Source: Pseudanabaena sp. FACHB-2040 (GTDB lineage: Bacteria; Cyanobacteriota; Cyanobacteriia; Phormidesmidales; Phormidesmidaceae). Taken from it: a stretch of 64,000 nucleotides of DNA. Below, piece by piece: positions 26,772 through 36,315 of this stretch. The position numbers and the translations under genes are program-made. The stretch spans positions 124,001-188,000 of the forward strand of contig NZ_JACJQO010000006.1 of assembly GCF_014696715.1 (NCBI RefSeq). The letters are read 5' to 3'. The notes beneath the pieces are model-generated. The model searched no databases, was not told the DNA's origin, and saw only the letters and a list, made by a program, of their open reading frames with translations. Each line of letters opens with the position of its first letter. Position 1 is the first letter of the stretch.

Positions 26772-26816
26772 AACTCCCTATAGGGGCGCAAGACCTTAAT
26801 GCCCCTATAGGGAGTT
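26772..26816. terminator. Bidirectional hairpin before DUF815 gene end
   Basis: AACTCCCTATAGGGGC (26772-26787) pairs perfectly with GCCCCTATAGGGAGTT (26801-26816) over a 13-base loop. It lies 18 bases past the stop of the minus-strand DUF815 gene and can serve both directions. Confidence 0.65.
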
Positions 26817-26833
26817 TCGTGTTTGAAATCGGG

Positions 26834-28126
26834 TTAAGTGGGGCTGCCGAGCTTCAGCTCTGCATTGAGAAAATCAACAAATTGCCGCGCCGTTCTCCCT
26901 GATCGCCCGTTGTGGCGAGTCGCCCACTGTAAGGCTCGCTGAGTCAGATCTTCGTCAGGCAGGCTGATGCCTGCTTGTCTGCCCAGGTGCCGGACAATCT
27001 CCAGATAGGTGGGCTGATCGGCAGGCTCAAAGGTCAGGGTGAGGCCAAAGCGATCGCTAAACGACAGCTTCTCCTGAAGCGTGTCCCACGCCTGAATTTC
27101 GTCTTGATCGCTGGGCTTGGGTCGTTCGCTAAAGTATTCCCGCACCAGATGGCGGCGGTTTGAGGTGGCATAAACCACTACGTTTTGGGGCCGAGCCGTA
27201 ACGCTGCCCTCCAAAACGACTTTTAAGGCTTTAAAGGCTTCATCGTCTTCTTCAAAAGACAGATCATCTACAAAGACGATAAACTTCAAGGGAACGGCCC
27301 GCAATTGATCCACAATCAGGGGCAGGTTCCGCAGATCGGCCTTGGCCACCTCCACGAGGCGCAGCCCTTGATCGCTATATTCGTTCAACAGAGCTTTGAC
27401 TAGAGAAGACTTGCCTGATCCTCTGCTGCCGTACAGCAGCACGTGTAGAGCCGGGTAGCCTGCCAACAAAAACCGCGTGTTTTTAATTAGTTCACTGCGA
27501 GGAATTTCATAGGCAGCTAGCTGGGACAACCGCGCCGGATCCGGGGTAGCGATGCCTACTAGCTGATCTTGCTGCCAGCGAAAGGCTCGATGCTGACCAA
27601 ACAGCCCCGTGCCGTGTCGTTGGTAGTATTGAGCCAACTCGGTTAAGCCCTCGGCCCAGTCTGAGAGGCTCGGAAACTGAACGGGCAGGGGCAGTTCGCT
27701 GATGTGCCAATCGATGGGAGCTTGGGGCAATTGGCAAACTGTCTGCACCCAGCGGCTCAGCTTATCGCTGGGAAATTCATGGAGCTTTTGTAGCGTTCTG
27801 AGATCTTGACGGGCTGCATCTAAAAGAGCATTGGGCAGCTCTAAAGAGTTGTACTGCTGAGCCTGCAGACTAAAAGGATTATCGGCTCTGAGGATCTGTT
27901 GAACCAGGTGGGAGCGCCAGCTCTGTTGAGCTGTTGCCAGCGCTTGAAACCACTGAGCATAAGCTCCCAAACACTCCTCTGAATTGCCTCGGCAAAGGGT
28001 CTCTAGCAAGGTTAAAAAAGCCTGTCCTACAGCGCTATCAAACACGCTGCGGTAGAGCAAAAGAGAATAGATGCACTGGCGATAGCGCTGTACTTCAGAG
28101 ATGACTTGGGAGGCGAGTCCACTCAT
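26834..28126 (-). CDS. DUF815-family AAA ATPase
   Basis: A 430-residue ATP-binding protein of the DUF815 family. An N-terminal helical region of about 200 residues precedes the P-loop LYGSRGSGKSSLVKAL (residues 231-246). The Walker B segment FIVFVDDLSFEEDDEAFKALK follows, then a sensor region VVYATSNRRHLV. The C-terminus (RHNGRSGRTARQFVDFLNAEL) has arginines typical of the AAA lid. The family is widespread but its substrate is unknown. It is divergent from the TMEM14-like gene and followed by a strong hairpin. Confidence 0.88.
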   Translation of the reverse strand: MSGLASQVISEVQRYRQCIYSLLLYRSVFDSAVGQAFLTLLETLCRGNSEECLGAYAQWFQALATAQQSWRSHLVQQILRADNPFSLQAQQYNSLELPNALLDAARQDLRTLQKLHEFPSDKLSRWVQTVCQLPQAPIDWHISELPLPVQFPSLSDWAEGLTELAQYYQRHGTGLFGQHRAFRWQQDQLVGIATPDPARLSQLAAYEIPRSELIKNTRFLLAGYPALHVLLYGSRGSGKSSLVKALLNEYSDQGLRLVEVAKADLRNLPLIVDQLRAVPLKFIVFVDDLSFEEDDEAFKALKVVLEGSVTARPQNVVVYATSNRRHLVREYFSERPKPSDQDEIQAWDTLQEKLSFSDRFGLTLTFEPADQPTYLEIVRHLGRQAGISLPDEDLTQRALQWATRHNGRSGRTARQFVDFLNAELKLGSPT

Positions 28127-28230
28127 GGCAGTCAGTTAATGTAACAATTCCCGGATAAGCGAACGAAGTTTTTTAGAAACCTGGCAGGATGGAAGACGAA
28201 CTTTAGACACGATACCTGGATTTGTAACGC

Positions 28231-28554
28231 ATGATGTCTCTGGGCGCTTTGGCTGCGATCGCATACGGTATTCTCGCCATCGTAGGTGGAGCCATAGGCT
28301 ATGCTCAAGTCCGCAGCAAAGCCTCCTTGATTTCGGGCCTGGTTAGCGGTGCTCTGCTGATTTTAGGTGGCTGGCTCTGGAGCCGAGATCTGCCAGGGGG
28401 TGTTTTCCTCAGTCTAATCGTGACAATTGCGCTGGTGATCGTATTTATTGGGCGGTTTCGCAAGACGGGCAAGTTCATGCCAGCAGGGCTCATGATTGGC
28501 CTGGGCGCTCTGACCCTGGGGCTAATGGTATTTACTCTAGTCAGCCAAGTTTAG
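28231..28554 (+). CDS. TMEM14-family small membrane protein
   Basis: A 107-residue protein with three to four hydrophobic helices and the glycine-rich pattern of the TMEM14/UPF0136 family: LAAIAYGILAIVGGAIGYAQVRSKASLISGLVSGALLILGG. Human TMEM14C transports protoporphyrinogen in mitochondria and the plant FAX proteins of the same family move fatty acids out of plastids; either role in cyanobacteria is only suggested by homology. The first of two adjacent ATGs is used. It is 118 bases before the stomatin-like gene, possibly cotranscribed. Confidence 0.85.
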   Translation: MMSLGALAAIAYGILAIVGGAIGYAQVRSKASLISGLVSGALLILGGWLWSRDLPGGVFLSLIVTIALVIVFIGRFRKTGKFMPAGLMIGLGALTLGLMVFTLVSQV

Positions 28555-28672
28555 AAAGTTTGACGGTTTGGCCCGTCAATTTTGGCTCAGGAAAAGGAAG
28601 ATTTTCGACCAATTCTGCTAGAACCTTTTAGACTTGTGGGTAGATCAGCCTTATTACCCGGAGCATACCGTC

Positions 28673-29551
28673 ATGGGTCCCTCAATTTTTGGTGTTCTGG
28701 CATTTCTCATTGTGGGATACACTGTCGGCTCCGTCCGTATTATCAACCAAGGCAACGAAGCACTCGTTGAGCGATTGGGCCGCTACCACCGAAAACTGAA
28801 GCCGGGCCTAAATTTTGTCGTCCCGCTGATGGATTCTATTGTGCTGGAAGACAGCGTGCGGGAGCGATTGCTCGACGTCGAACCCCAGTCTGCTATTACC
28901 CGCGACAACGTCTCCCTCGAAGTCGATGCGATCGTGTACTGGAAGATCCTTGATCTGGAGCGAACCTACTACTCCATTGAAGATGTGGAGGCAGCCATCC
29001 GGGAGCTGGTAATTACAACCGTGCGATCAGAAATCGGCAAGATGGAGTTTGAGCGCACCTTCTCCTCCCGCGATGAGCTGAATAAGGCGCTGCTAGATCA
29101 GCTCGACGACGCTACCGAACCTTGGGGTGTGAAAGTTACTCGGGTAGAGGTGCAGCGGATTCAGCCGCCCCCAGACGTAATCGAGTCCATGCAGATGCAG
29201 CAGGCGGCGGAGCTAAAGCGGCGGGCCACTGTTCTAGAGGCCCAAGGTGACCAAGAAGCCAGCATCAAGCGAGCCGAAGGCACCGTTCAGTCCATTCGGA
29301 TGTTGTCAGATGCGCTTAGAAGTCGCGGCGACGCCCGAGAAATCATGCAGTTCCTAATCGCCCAGCGGTACGTTGATGCCAGTCAGAAGCTAGGGGAAAG
29401 CGAAAACTCCAAAGTCGTGTTCATGGATCCTAAAGTCCTATCCGAAGGCATCATGGATCTGATGAACTCCCCCACGACGCCAGAGCAACCCGAGGACCAT
29501 TTTGACCCTCCTCAAAACAACAACAACAAGCCTCGTCGCTCCACTCGCTAG
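28673..29551 (+). CDS. SPFH/stomatin-like membrane protein
   Basis: A 292-residue SPFH (band 7) protein. One N-terminal membrane helix (SIFGVLAFLIVGYTVGSV) is followed by RIINQGNEALVERLGRYHRKLKPGLNFVVP, the stomatin/paraslipin start. The SPFH core includes AVDAIVYWKI-like and TTVRSEIGKMEFERTFSSRDELN segments, and a helical region (AAELKRRATVLEAQGDQEASI) follows. Such proteins oligomerise at membranes and often associate with proteases. The ATG at 28673 has GGAG upstream; the longer frame from a TTG at 28634 is not favoured. No NfeD gene follows. The asparagine-rich tail is unremarkable. Confidence 0.9.
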   Translation: MGPSIFGVLAFLIVGYTVGSVRIINQGNEALVERLGRYHRKLKPGLNFVVPLMDSIVLEDSVRERLLDVEPQSAITRDNVSLEVDAIVYWKILDLERTYYSIEDVEAAIRELVITTVRSEIGKMEFERTFSSRDELNKALLDQLDDATEPWGVKVTRVEVQRIQPPPDVIESMQMQQAAELKRRATVLEAQGDQEASIKRAEGTVQSIRMLSDALRSRGDAREIMQFLIAQRYVDASQKLGESENSKVVFMDPKVLSEGIMDLMNSPTTPEQPEDHFDPPQNNNNKPRRSTR

Positions 29552-29601
29552 ACCCGGATGAGTTAGGCATCAGGAGTAGCTAGGAATTGGAAACAGTGAG
29601 G

Positions 29602-29722
29602 GTGTCTAGTCCCTTTTTGTAGGTTGGTGTCGAGCTTGCAGGGGCCAGCAACCTCTTGCGTAAATTGAATTTCGCTGAGCTTCGACCCAATCTACGCAAG
29701 CCCGCAATTTTAGTCTAGACAC
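29602..29722. repeat. Intergenic element with nested inverted repeats
   Basis: The outer repeat is GTGTCTAG (29602-29609) with CTAGACAC (29715-29722). Inside it lie a CTTGCGTAAATTG / CAATCTACGCAAG pair with one mismatch and an AGGTTG/CAACCT pair. It occupies most of the gap between the stomatin-like gene and clpB and looks like a non-coding repeat element or a structured RNA. Confidence 0.5.
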
Positions 29723-29728
29723 GCCAAT

Positions 29729-29756
29729 GGATGGGCACGCTTTACTTTGCCCATCC
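29729..29756. terminator. Hairpin between stomatin-like gene and clpB
   Basis: GGATGGGCA (29729-29737) pairs with TGCCCATCC (29748-29756). It lies 9 bases past the clpB stop on the minus strand and may end both convergent transcripts; T-runs are poor. Confidence 0.5.
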
Positions 29757-29765
29757 CATGACGAA

Positions 29766-32447
29766 CTAACTTACAGCAGACTCTACCTTTTCGCTTGCTT
29801 CTGCAGGCTCTGGTAGGCTCTCGGATTCTTTAACCTTAAATACCAGTTCTCCCTCGCCTAGCTCGACCTGGAGAATAGAGTCTTCAGGCAAAACGTTCTC
29901 CAAGATCTTGGTAGCGATGGGGTTTTCTAGCTCCCGCTGAATGGCCCGCTTGAGTGGACGAGCCCCATAAACCGGATCGTAGCCACGCTCGGCAATCAGA
30001 TCGAGGGCAGCCGCCGCAATCTGCAGGCCGATCTTCTGCTCTGCCAACCGCTTCTGTACTCGCCGCACCTGAAGCGCCACAATATTCCGCAGCTCTTTCT
30101 TGCTGAGGGGGTGGAACAAAATCAGATCATCAACCCGGTTGAGAAATTCGGGGCGGAAATGCTTACGCAGGGCCACAAGCACGCGCGATCTCATCTCGTC
30201 ATACCGCGAATCATCGCCCGCCACATCCAGAATGTGTTCACTCCCGATATTGCTGGTCATGATCACCACCGTGTTGCGGAAGTCTACTAGGTGCCCTTGG
30301 GAGTCGGTAATGCGGCCATCGTCAAGCACCTGCAGCAAAATATTGAACACATCGGGATGCGCTTTCTCGACTTCATCGAGCAGCACTACGGAGTAAGGAT
30401 GGCGGCGCACAGATTCAGACAGCTGGCCCCCTTCCTCGTACCCTACATAGCCCGGAGGAGCCCCGACCAACCGAGAAACGGCGTGCTTCTCCATGTACTC
30501 TGACATGTCGATCCGGATCAAGGAGTCTTCTGTATCAAAGAGAAAGGCAGCCAGCGCCCGCGCCAGCTCAGTCTTGCCAACTCCGGTTGGCCCCATGAAC
30601 AAAAACGAACCTAAAGGCCGCCCCTGATCGTTCATCCCGGCCCGCGCTCGCCGAATTGCCGCCGCGACTGCTTCCACTGCTTCCTGCTGACCGATCACCC
30701 GGTTGTGCAAATGGCCTTCTAGCTGCAGCAGCTTTTGCCGCTCTGACTCCATCAGCCGGTTTACTGGAATGCCGGTCCACTTAGCCACAATCTCAGCAAT
30801 GTCAGCCTCTGTCACCTGCTCTCGCAGTAGGGTTGCCCCCCCAGCATGCATCTCAATCAGCCGAGCTTCCTTGGTTTCCCGTTCACGCTGCAGTGCTTCT
30901 AGCTTGCCGTACTTGAGCTTAGCTGCCTTATTGAGATCATAGGCCCGCTCGGCCTGATCTATCTGCAGGCGCAGCTGGTCTTCCTCCTCTTTCAAGGCGT
31001 TGATTGCATCAATCACCTCTTTTTCACCCTGCCACTGATCGTTCAGTTCCTGCTGCTTAGCGGCTAAGTCCAAGATTTCTTGGCGAATGCGGGTTAACCG
31101 CTCCTGGGAAGTGCGGTAGGCAGGGCCAGAGCCATCTTCGGCCTCTAGAGAGAGCTTTTCCATCTCTAGCTGCATCATCCGTCGGTCGATGATTTCCAAT
31201 TCCTCAGGTTTGGAGGTGATCTCCATCTTCAGCTTGGCGGCAGCTTCGTCTACCAGATCAATTGCCTTGTCTGGCAAGAAGCGATCGCTAATGTAGCGAT
31301 CTGACAGCACTGCTGCCGCTACCAAGGCAGAGTCGGCTATTTTCACCCCGTGATGGACCTCGTAGCGCTCTTTCAGTCCCCGCAGAATGGAGATAGTGTC
31401 TTCGGCGCTGGGCTGACCTACGTAAACTTGCTGAAACCGACGCTCTAGAGCCGCATCTTTTTCAATGTGCTTGCGGTATTCGTCTAGCGTGGTTGCGCCA
31501 ATGCAGCGCAGTTCTCCCCGCGCCAGCATCGGCTTGAGCAGGTTGCCTGCATCCATTGTGCCCTGTCCTGCACCGGCTCCGACTACGGTGTGCAGTTCGT
31601 CGATAAAGAGCACAATTTGCCCTTCTGACTCGGTGACTTCTCGCAGCACCGAGCGCAGCCGGTCTTCAAACTCACCCCGGTACTTAGCCCCGGCAATCAG
31701 AGCGCCAATATCTAGAGAGATTAGCTGGCGGCCTTTGAGCGACTCGGGTACGTCGCCATTGATGATGCGTTGGGCTAGGGCTTCTGCGATCGCAGTTTTT
31801 CCCACCCCCGGTTCGCCAATCAGCACCGGATTATTTTTGGTACGGCGCGAGAGCACCTGAATCACTCGGCGAATCTCTTCATCTCGGCCAATCACCGGAT
31901 CGAGCTTGCCGTCTCGTGCCTGTTCCGTCAGGTCGCGCCCGAACTTCTCTAGCGCCTCGTACTGCGTCTCCGGGTTCTGGTCTGTTACCTTCTGCGTGCC
32001 TCGAACCGACTTGATCGCCGCCATCAATTCTGGCGTCTCGACGTTAAAGCCCCGCAGCAGCCGTCGGCCGATGCGCTCGTCTTCCTGAAAGCCCAACAGC
32101 AGGTGTTCAACCGAAATAAACTTGTCCTGCAGGGTTTGCCGCGCCGCCTCAGCCTTGTCCAGCATCCGATCCAGACTCTGGCCCAGGTAGAGATTATTGT
32201 CAGCCGCCGCCCGCACCCGCGCCTGGCGCTGGGCAAAGGTGTCTAGCTCTTCTACCAGCAGATCTGGATCTAGCTTTGCCCTCTTCAGAATGTTGTGAGC
32301 TAGTCCCTCTTCCTCTTGATCTAGCAGCGCAATGATAACGTGCTCTACCTCCATGTACTGATGCTTGTACTGGCGGGTGACATCTTGAGCTTCAGCAATG
32401 GCAGACCAGGCTTTATCAGTAAACTTGTTGGGATCCGTCGGCTGCAT
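29766..32447 (-). CDS. clpB: Chaperone ClpB, protein disaggregase
   Basis: An 893-residue Hsp100 ATPase that rescues aggregated proteins together with DnaK. Domains in order: Clp_N repeats (about 1-150), NBD1 with Walker [15 protein letters not shown] near residue 210, a long coiled-coil middle domain (about 410-530, rich in E, Q and K), NBD2 with [15 protein letters not shown] near 610, and the C-terminal D2-small domain with [17 protein letters not shown]. The middle domain and the lack of a ClpP-binding loop distinguish it from ClpA/ClpC. No internal translation start was analysed. It appears monocistronic. Confidence 0.97.
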   Translation of the reverse strand: MQPTDPNKFTDKAWSAIAEAQDVTRQYKHQYMEVEHVIIALLDQEEEGLAHNILKRAKLDPDLLVEELDTFAQRQARVRAAADNNLYLGQSLDRMLDKAEAARQTLQDKFISVEHLLLGFQEDERIGRRLLRGFNVETPELMAAIKSVRGTQKVTDQNPETQYEALEKFGRDLTEQARDGKLDPVIGRDEEIRRVIQVLSRRTKNNPVLIGEPGVGKTAIAEALAQRIINGDVPESLKGRQLISLDIGALIAGAKYRGEFEDRLRSVLREVTESEGQIVLFIDELHTVVGAGAGQGTMDAGNLLKPMLARGELRCIGATTLDEYRKHIEKDAALERRFQQVYVGQPSAEDTISILRGLKERYEVHHGVKIADSALVAAAVLSDRYISDRFLPDKAIDLVDEAAAKLKMEITSKPEELEIIDRRMMQLEMEKLSLEAEDGSGPAYRTSQERLTRIRQEILDLAAKQQELNDQWQGEKEVIDAINALKEEEDQLRLQIDQAERAYDLNKAAKLKYGKLEALQRERETKEARLIEMHAGGATLLREQVTEADIAEIVAKWTGIPVNRLMESERQKLLQLEGHLHNRVIGQQEAVEAVAAAIRRARAGMNDQGRPLGSFLFMGPTGVGKTELARALAAFLFDTEDSLIRIDMSEYMEKHAVSRLVGAPPGYVGYEEGGQLSESVRRHPYSVVLLDEVEKAHPDVFNILLQVLDDGRITDSQGHLVDFRNTVVIMTSNIGSEHILDVAGDDSRYDEMRSRVLVALRKHFRPEFLNRVDDLILFHPLSKKELRNIVALQVRRVQKRLAEQKIGLQIAAAALDLIAERGYDPVYGARPLKRAIQRELENPIATKILENVLPEDSILQVELGEGELVFKVKESESLPEPAEASEKVESAVS

Positions 32448-32636
32448 GATTTAGGTGACGTACGCGTGCAAAAGGCGCTGTGTAGTTTTATAAACAGAGA
32501 ATGTTTCAGTATATCAGGGGAGTTGAGAGGGGGCAGACAGCAACCAGAGGAAGGATTTTAAGTTCCCAGCTTCGAGTTCTTGCGTCTGAATTTAGAACTC
32601 AAAACTCGACCAAAACCCTTCTCCCGCTCCAATGTT

Positions 32637-33074
32637 TTACCCCGCAACAGTCTGCGGTTCCTCGGTCTTTTGAGGCTGGGCCGAGCTCTGAGTGCCCAAC
32701 TGAATCAGCTCCACTTTATACCCATCGGGGTCTTCGACAAAGGCGATCACGGTGCTCCCGTGCTTCATGGGGCCAGGCTCGCGGGTGACCTTACCGCCCT
32801 GCGCCTTGATCTGCTCACAGGTGCCGTAGATGTCGTCAACGCCTAGAGCGATATGGCCGTAAGCGTTGCCCAGTTCATACTGATCGACGCCCCAGTTGTA
32901 GGTGAGTTCAATTACGGCATGGTCAGACTCATCGCCATAGCCTACAAAGGCAAGGGTAAATTGGCCGCCGGGATACTCTTTCTGGCGGAGCAATTTCATG
33001 CCCAGCACATCACAATAGAACTTTAGAGACTCTTCCAGGTTGCCCACTCGGAGCATGGTGTGGAGTAAACGCAT
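32637..33074 (-). CDS. gloA: Lactoylglutathione lyase (glyoxalase I)
   Basis: Converts the methylglyoxal-glutathione hemithioacetal to S-lactoylglutathione. The 145-residue protein has both beta-alpha-beta-beta-beta modules. The metal ligands H5, E56, H74 and E122 fall at the same positions as in the E. coli nickel enzyme. Signature segments are [17 protein letters not shown] and [17 protein letters not shown] short Q/E/T-rich tail after residue 127 is unusual but harmless. It is divergent from the threonine aldolase gene. Confidence 0.95.
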   Translation of the reverse strand: MRLLHTMLRVGNLEESLKFYCDVLGMKLLRQKEYPGGQFTLAFVGYGDESDHAVIELTYNWGVDQYELGNAYGHIALGVDDIYGTCEQIKAQGGKVTREPGPMKHGSTVIAFVEDPDGYKVELIQLGTQSSAQPQKTEEPQTVAG

Positions 33075-33205
33075 AGATTCATCGCCTCTTGCTTCGCCTT
33101 CCTTCTATTGTGACGGAAAACCTGAGTTCCGAGGGTTGGTAGCGCACCAAACCCCTTGATCCTGCCAATTTGCGATCATTCTTTAAGTAAAGAACAAGCT
33201 GCCCT

Positions 33206-34246
33206 ATGGACACCCTCGACTTTCGCTCCGATACGGTTACTTGGCCCACGCCTGCCATGAGAGAAGCGATGGCGACAGCTGCTGTGGGAGACGATGTGTA
33301 TGGTGAAGACCCAACTGTTAATGAGCTAGAGGCGTTTGCTGCCGATCTCCTAGGCAAGGAAGCGGGGCTGTTTGTCAGTAGTGGCACTCAGGGCAACTTG
33401 ATTGCCGCTCTGACCCACGCTCAGCGCGGTGATGAGGCAATTTTAGGAGAAGATGCCCACATCTTCTGTTGGGAGGCGGGCGGCCTAGCAGTGCTGGGCG
33501 GCATCACACCCCGTCCTTTGCCCACAGATTCCCAAGGCCGTATGAATTTGGATCAGATTCGATCGGCTGTTCGTGGCGACGACCCTCACTGGCCTCGCAG
33601 CCGCCTGATCCTGACCGAGAACAGTTCTGGGGGCAATCATGGAGCTGCTATTGAGCCAGCGTATTTTGCTGCAATTCAGGAAATTGCGGCAGAGTATGGG
33701 TTGCGATCGCACCTCGATGGAGCCCGTCTGTTCAACGCCACCACCGCCCTCCAGATCAACCCTAAAGCCATTGCTCAACACGTAGATTCTGTCAGCCTTT
33801 GCCTCAGTAAGGGCCTCTGCGCTCCAGCGGGGTCTGTCCTAGTCGGCAGCCGAGATTTTATCCATCAGGCCCGCCGCACCCGCAAACTTCTGGGGGGCGG
33901 TATGCGGCAGGCAGGCATCTTAGCGGCGGCTGGGCTGATTGCCCTTAAAGAAATGACCCAGCGGCTATCGTCAGATCACGCCAATGCCCAACGGTTGGCC
34001 CAGGGACTGGCTCAGATTCCGGGCATCCTCATCAACCCGGAGCAGGTGCAGACCAACATGGTCTTTTTCTCACTGGCCGATACTGCGCCCGTCTTACCTG
34101 AAGATCTGGTGACTAAACTCTTCGACACCTACAACATCCGCTTAGGCAGTTACGGCGGGCAAAAGTTCCGAGCCGTTACCCACTACTGGATTCAGCCAGA
34201 CCATGTGGATACCCTACTGTCTGCCCTCAGACAGATTTTGAGCTAA
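33206..34246 (+). CDS. Low-specificity L-threonine aldolase
   Basis: A PLP enzyme of fold type I that cleaves threonine or allo-threonine to glycine and acetaldehyde. The N-terminus [22 protein letters not shown] and the segment [10 protein letters not shown] are characteristic. [10 protein letters not shown] holds the PLP-ring aspartate, and [13 protein letters not shown] holds the Schiff-base lysine K202. Length is 346 residues. It precedes cysteine synthase in the same direction, but a 138-base gap suggests separate transcription. The gene would be ltaE in E. coli nomenclature. Confidence 0.93.
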   Translation: MDTLDFRSDTVTWPTPAMREAMATAAVGDDVYGEDPTVNELEAFAADLLGKEAGLFVSSGTQGNLIAALTHAQRGDEAILGEDAHIFCWEAGGLAVLGGITPRPLPTDSQGRMNLDQIRSAVRGDDPHWPRSRLILTENSSGGNHGAAIEPAYFAAIQEIAAEYGLRSHLDGARLFNATTALQINPKAIAQHVDSVSLCLSKGLCAPAGSVLVGSRDFIHQARRTRKLLGGGMRQAGILAAAGLIALKEMTQRLSSDHANAQRLAQGLAQIPGILINPEQVQTNMVFFSLADTAPVLPEDLVTKLFDTYNIRLGSYGGQKFRAVTHYWIQPDHVDTLLSALRQILS

Positions 34247-34384
34247 CTCTTTACTTCTAGAAGCCTTGCCTACCAGCCTTACCCGCCAGATTCGTAGGGC
34301 CCAAGCAAATAACTGCGCTGCTTGAGCCTCCTCATTTCACCTTAGGATGATAACTGTGTGATTGCAGTCAACCCAAAGCTCGCA

Positions 34385-35383
34385 ATGGATATCAAAAACG
34401 GTTTCGTCGCCGCCATCGGTAATACTCCCCTGATTCGCCTTAACAGCTTCAGCGAGGAAACAGGCTGCGAAATCCTCGGCAAAGCAGAATTTCTCAATCC
34501 TGGTGGCTCCGTTAAAGACCGGGCAGCACTCTACATCATCAAGGATGCAGAAGAGCGAGGGCTGCTCAAACCAGGCGGCACTGTAGTTGAGGGTACTGCG
34601 GGCAATACCGGCATTGGGCTAGCTCACATCTGCAACGCCAAAGGCTACCGCTGCCTAATCATTATTCCCGAAACTCAGTCTCAAGAAAAAATCGACCTGC
34701 TGCGCACCCTAGGAGCAGAAGTCAGAACCGTACCTGCCGTCCCTTACAAAGACCCTAATAACTACGTTAGGCTCTCCGGTCGGCTGGCTGCAGAAATGGA
34801 GAACGCCATCTGGGCTAACCAGTTCGACAACCTATCCAACCGCCGCGCCCACTACGAAACCACCGCACCCGAGATCTGGGCTCAAACAGAGGGTAAGGTT
34901 GATGCTTGGGTCACCGCAACCGGCACAGGCGGCACCTACGCTGGGGCTGCAATGTTCTTCAAAGAGCAAAACCCCAACATCAAGTGCGTTTTGGCTGACC
35001 CGATGGGCAGCGGCCTGTATAGCTATGTCAAAACGGGCGAAATTTCCACCGAGGGCAACTCAGTAACCGAAGGCATTGGCAACAGCCGCGTCACCGCTAA
35101 CATGGAAAACGCTCCGGCTGACGATGCCATTCGCATTGACGACCCCGAAGCGTTGAGAGTACTTTACCAACTGCTCTATAAAGACGGCCTATTTATGGGC
35201 GGCTCGGTAGGAATTAACGTCGCAGCTGCGGTCAAATTGGCCAAAGAAATGGGGCCAGGGCACACCATCGTCACTATTTTGTGCGATGGCGGCACTCGCT
35301 ACCAGTCCCGCCTCTACAGTAAACAGTGGCTAGAAGAGCGCGGCCTCTGGTCAGATACCCTAGCTCCGGCTCAAGCTGAATAA
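34385..35383 (+). CDS. cysK: Cysteine synthase (O-acetylserine thiol-lyase)
   Basis: A fold-type II PLP enzyme making cysteine from O-acetylserine and sulfide. From MDIKNGFVAAIGNTPLIRLN it has 332 residues. NPGGSVKDRAA carries the PLP lysine K44, EGTAGNTGIGLA is the asparagine loop, and GTGGTYAGA binds the phosphate. The C-terminal part (GDGGTRYQSRLYS-like) is the longer form of cyanobacterial cysteine synthase rather than compact E. coli CysK. The frame extends to a GTG at 34358, but the ATG at 34385 starts the conserved region. Confidence 0.92.
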   Translation: MDIKNGFVAAIGNTPLIRLNSFSEETGCEILGKAEFLNPGGSVKDRAALYIIKDAEERGLLKPGGTVVEGTAGNTGIGLAHICNAKGYRCLIIIPETQSQEKIDLLRTLGAEVRTVPAVPYKDPNNYVRLSGRLAAEMENAIWANQFDNLSNRRAHYETTAPEIWAQTEGKVDAWVTATGTGGTYAGAAMFFKEQNPNIKCVLADPMGSGLYSYVKTGEISTEGNSVTEGIGNSRVTANMENAPADDAIRIDDPEALRVLYQLLYKDGLFMGGSVGINVAAAVKLAKEMGPGHTIVTILCDGGTRYQSRLYSKQWLEERGLWSDTLAPAQAE

Positions 35384-35463
35384 CCTGTCCTCAGAACGAG
35401 TCAGCTATCTTGCCAAGTCAATAAAGGCCTGTGGGGCAAAGCTCAACGCTCAGGCTCAGGATT

Positions 35464-35492
35464 TGAGGTGCGATCGCATCAAGCGCACCTCA
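35464..35492. terminator. Hairpin containing HIP1 between cysK and ridA
   Basis: TGAGGTGCG (35464-35472) pairs with CGCACCTCA (35484-35492) with a GCGATCGC octamer at the start of the loop. It lies between convergent genes; no T-run follows on the plus strand. Confidence 0.45.
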
Positions 35493-35518
35493 TGAGCATG
35501 TTCACTGCACCGCTTAAA

Positions 35519-35941
35519 TTACTCAACGCTCTGCTTTGGGCTATCAGAAGTATTATCTTTTATCGCTACTCCTGTTACTTTGATTTTGCCACCAAACGGC
35601 AGAGCTGAAGCTTGGTAAATAGTACGTGCTGGTCGTTTCCCCTCCGCAAAGAGCTCTGCAAACAACACATTTACCCCGTCAACATCTGCGAGATTAATGA
35701 AAGCAATATCAACAAATACAACATCATCTTTTGAGAAACCAGCAGCTTTAACCACCGCAAGGAAGTTGGTGAAGGCACGATCTGCCTCTTCATAGGCAGT
35801 TCCAGCTATGTACTTCCCAGAAATATCAACCGATAGTTGGCCACTAATATGACATGTGTTGCCGACAACAACTGCATGGCTGATGGGTGAAGACCACTGC
35901 GGCAGTCCCTCACCTTGCGTGATAAACCTGCGTGAACTCAC
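35519..35941 (-). CDS. RidA-family protein
   Basis: A 140-residue member of the RidA/YjgF/UK114 family, trimeric proteins that hydrolyse reactive enamines or imines from PLP enzymes. The start GLPQWSSPISHAVVVGNTCHISGQLSVD and the arginine R106 in KRPARTIYQASALPFGG fit the family. It begins with GTG. The sequence is AT-richer than its neighbours (about 43 percent GC in four 60-base lines counted by hand) and the protein departs from the usual short RidA, so it may be a divergent subgroup or recently acquired. Enzymatic role not certain. Confidence 0.87.
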   Translation of the reverse strand: MSSRRFITQGEGLPQWSSPISHAVVVGNTCHISGQLSVDISGKYIAGTAYEEADRAFTNFLAVVKAAGFSKDDVVFVDIAFINLADVDGVNVLFAELFAEGKRPARTIYQASALPFGGKIKVTGVAIKDNTSDSPKQSVE

Positions 35942-36315
35942 GGCAAAACTTTCTCCTAAATGGTGTTTCTGCTGATTGAGTAAACCTCCGGCAGTAGGTT
36001 ATACCGAAGCTCAATAGCCCTAGGCATCCCCCACCTTACAAAACCTTTACGGGCAAATGCTGTTGAGGCCGCTGCAGGGACTTTTGTAGAGCGGTTTAGA
36101 TGGCCTGCTAATCCTTAAGAAGCAGACGGTTGCGATCGCATTTAATCTGTTTCAACCCTTACCCGCAAATAAACATGACCCCATTGTGCTGCGACGCCTG
36201 ACACCTGGCACACTCAACGCAAAAGCAGGGCGGTTACCACCCTGCTTCATAAGCGCAATCTCCAGGAGGCTAGCTAAACAGTGCATCATAGCGTGATACA
36301 CCAAGCTGTCCACCG
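35942..36315. other. Intergenic region between exopolysaccharide operon end and ridA
   Basis: No gene is seen. It contains a HIP1 site and, at 36223-36247, the likely operon terminator. The ridA promoter should lie at its left part, but boxes were not assigned. Confidence 0.45.
36223..36247 (-). terminator. Terminator of the exopolysaccharide operon
   Basis: AAGCAGGG and CCCTGCTT pair around a 9-base loop; on the minus strand TTTTGCG follows. It lies about 70 bases after the stop of the polysaccharide export gene. Confidence 0.65.
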
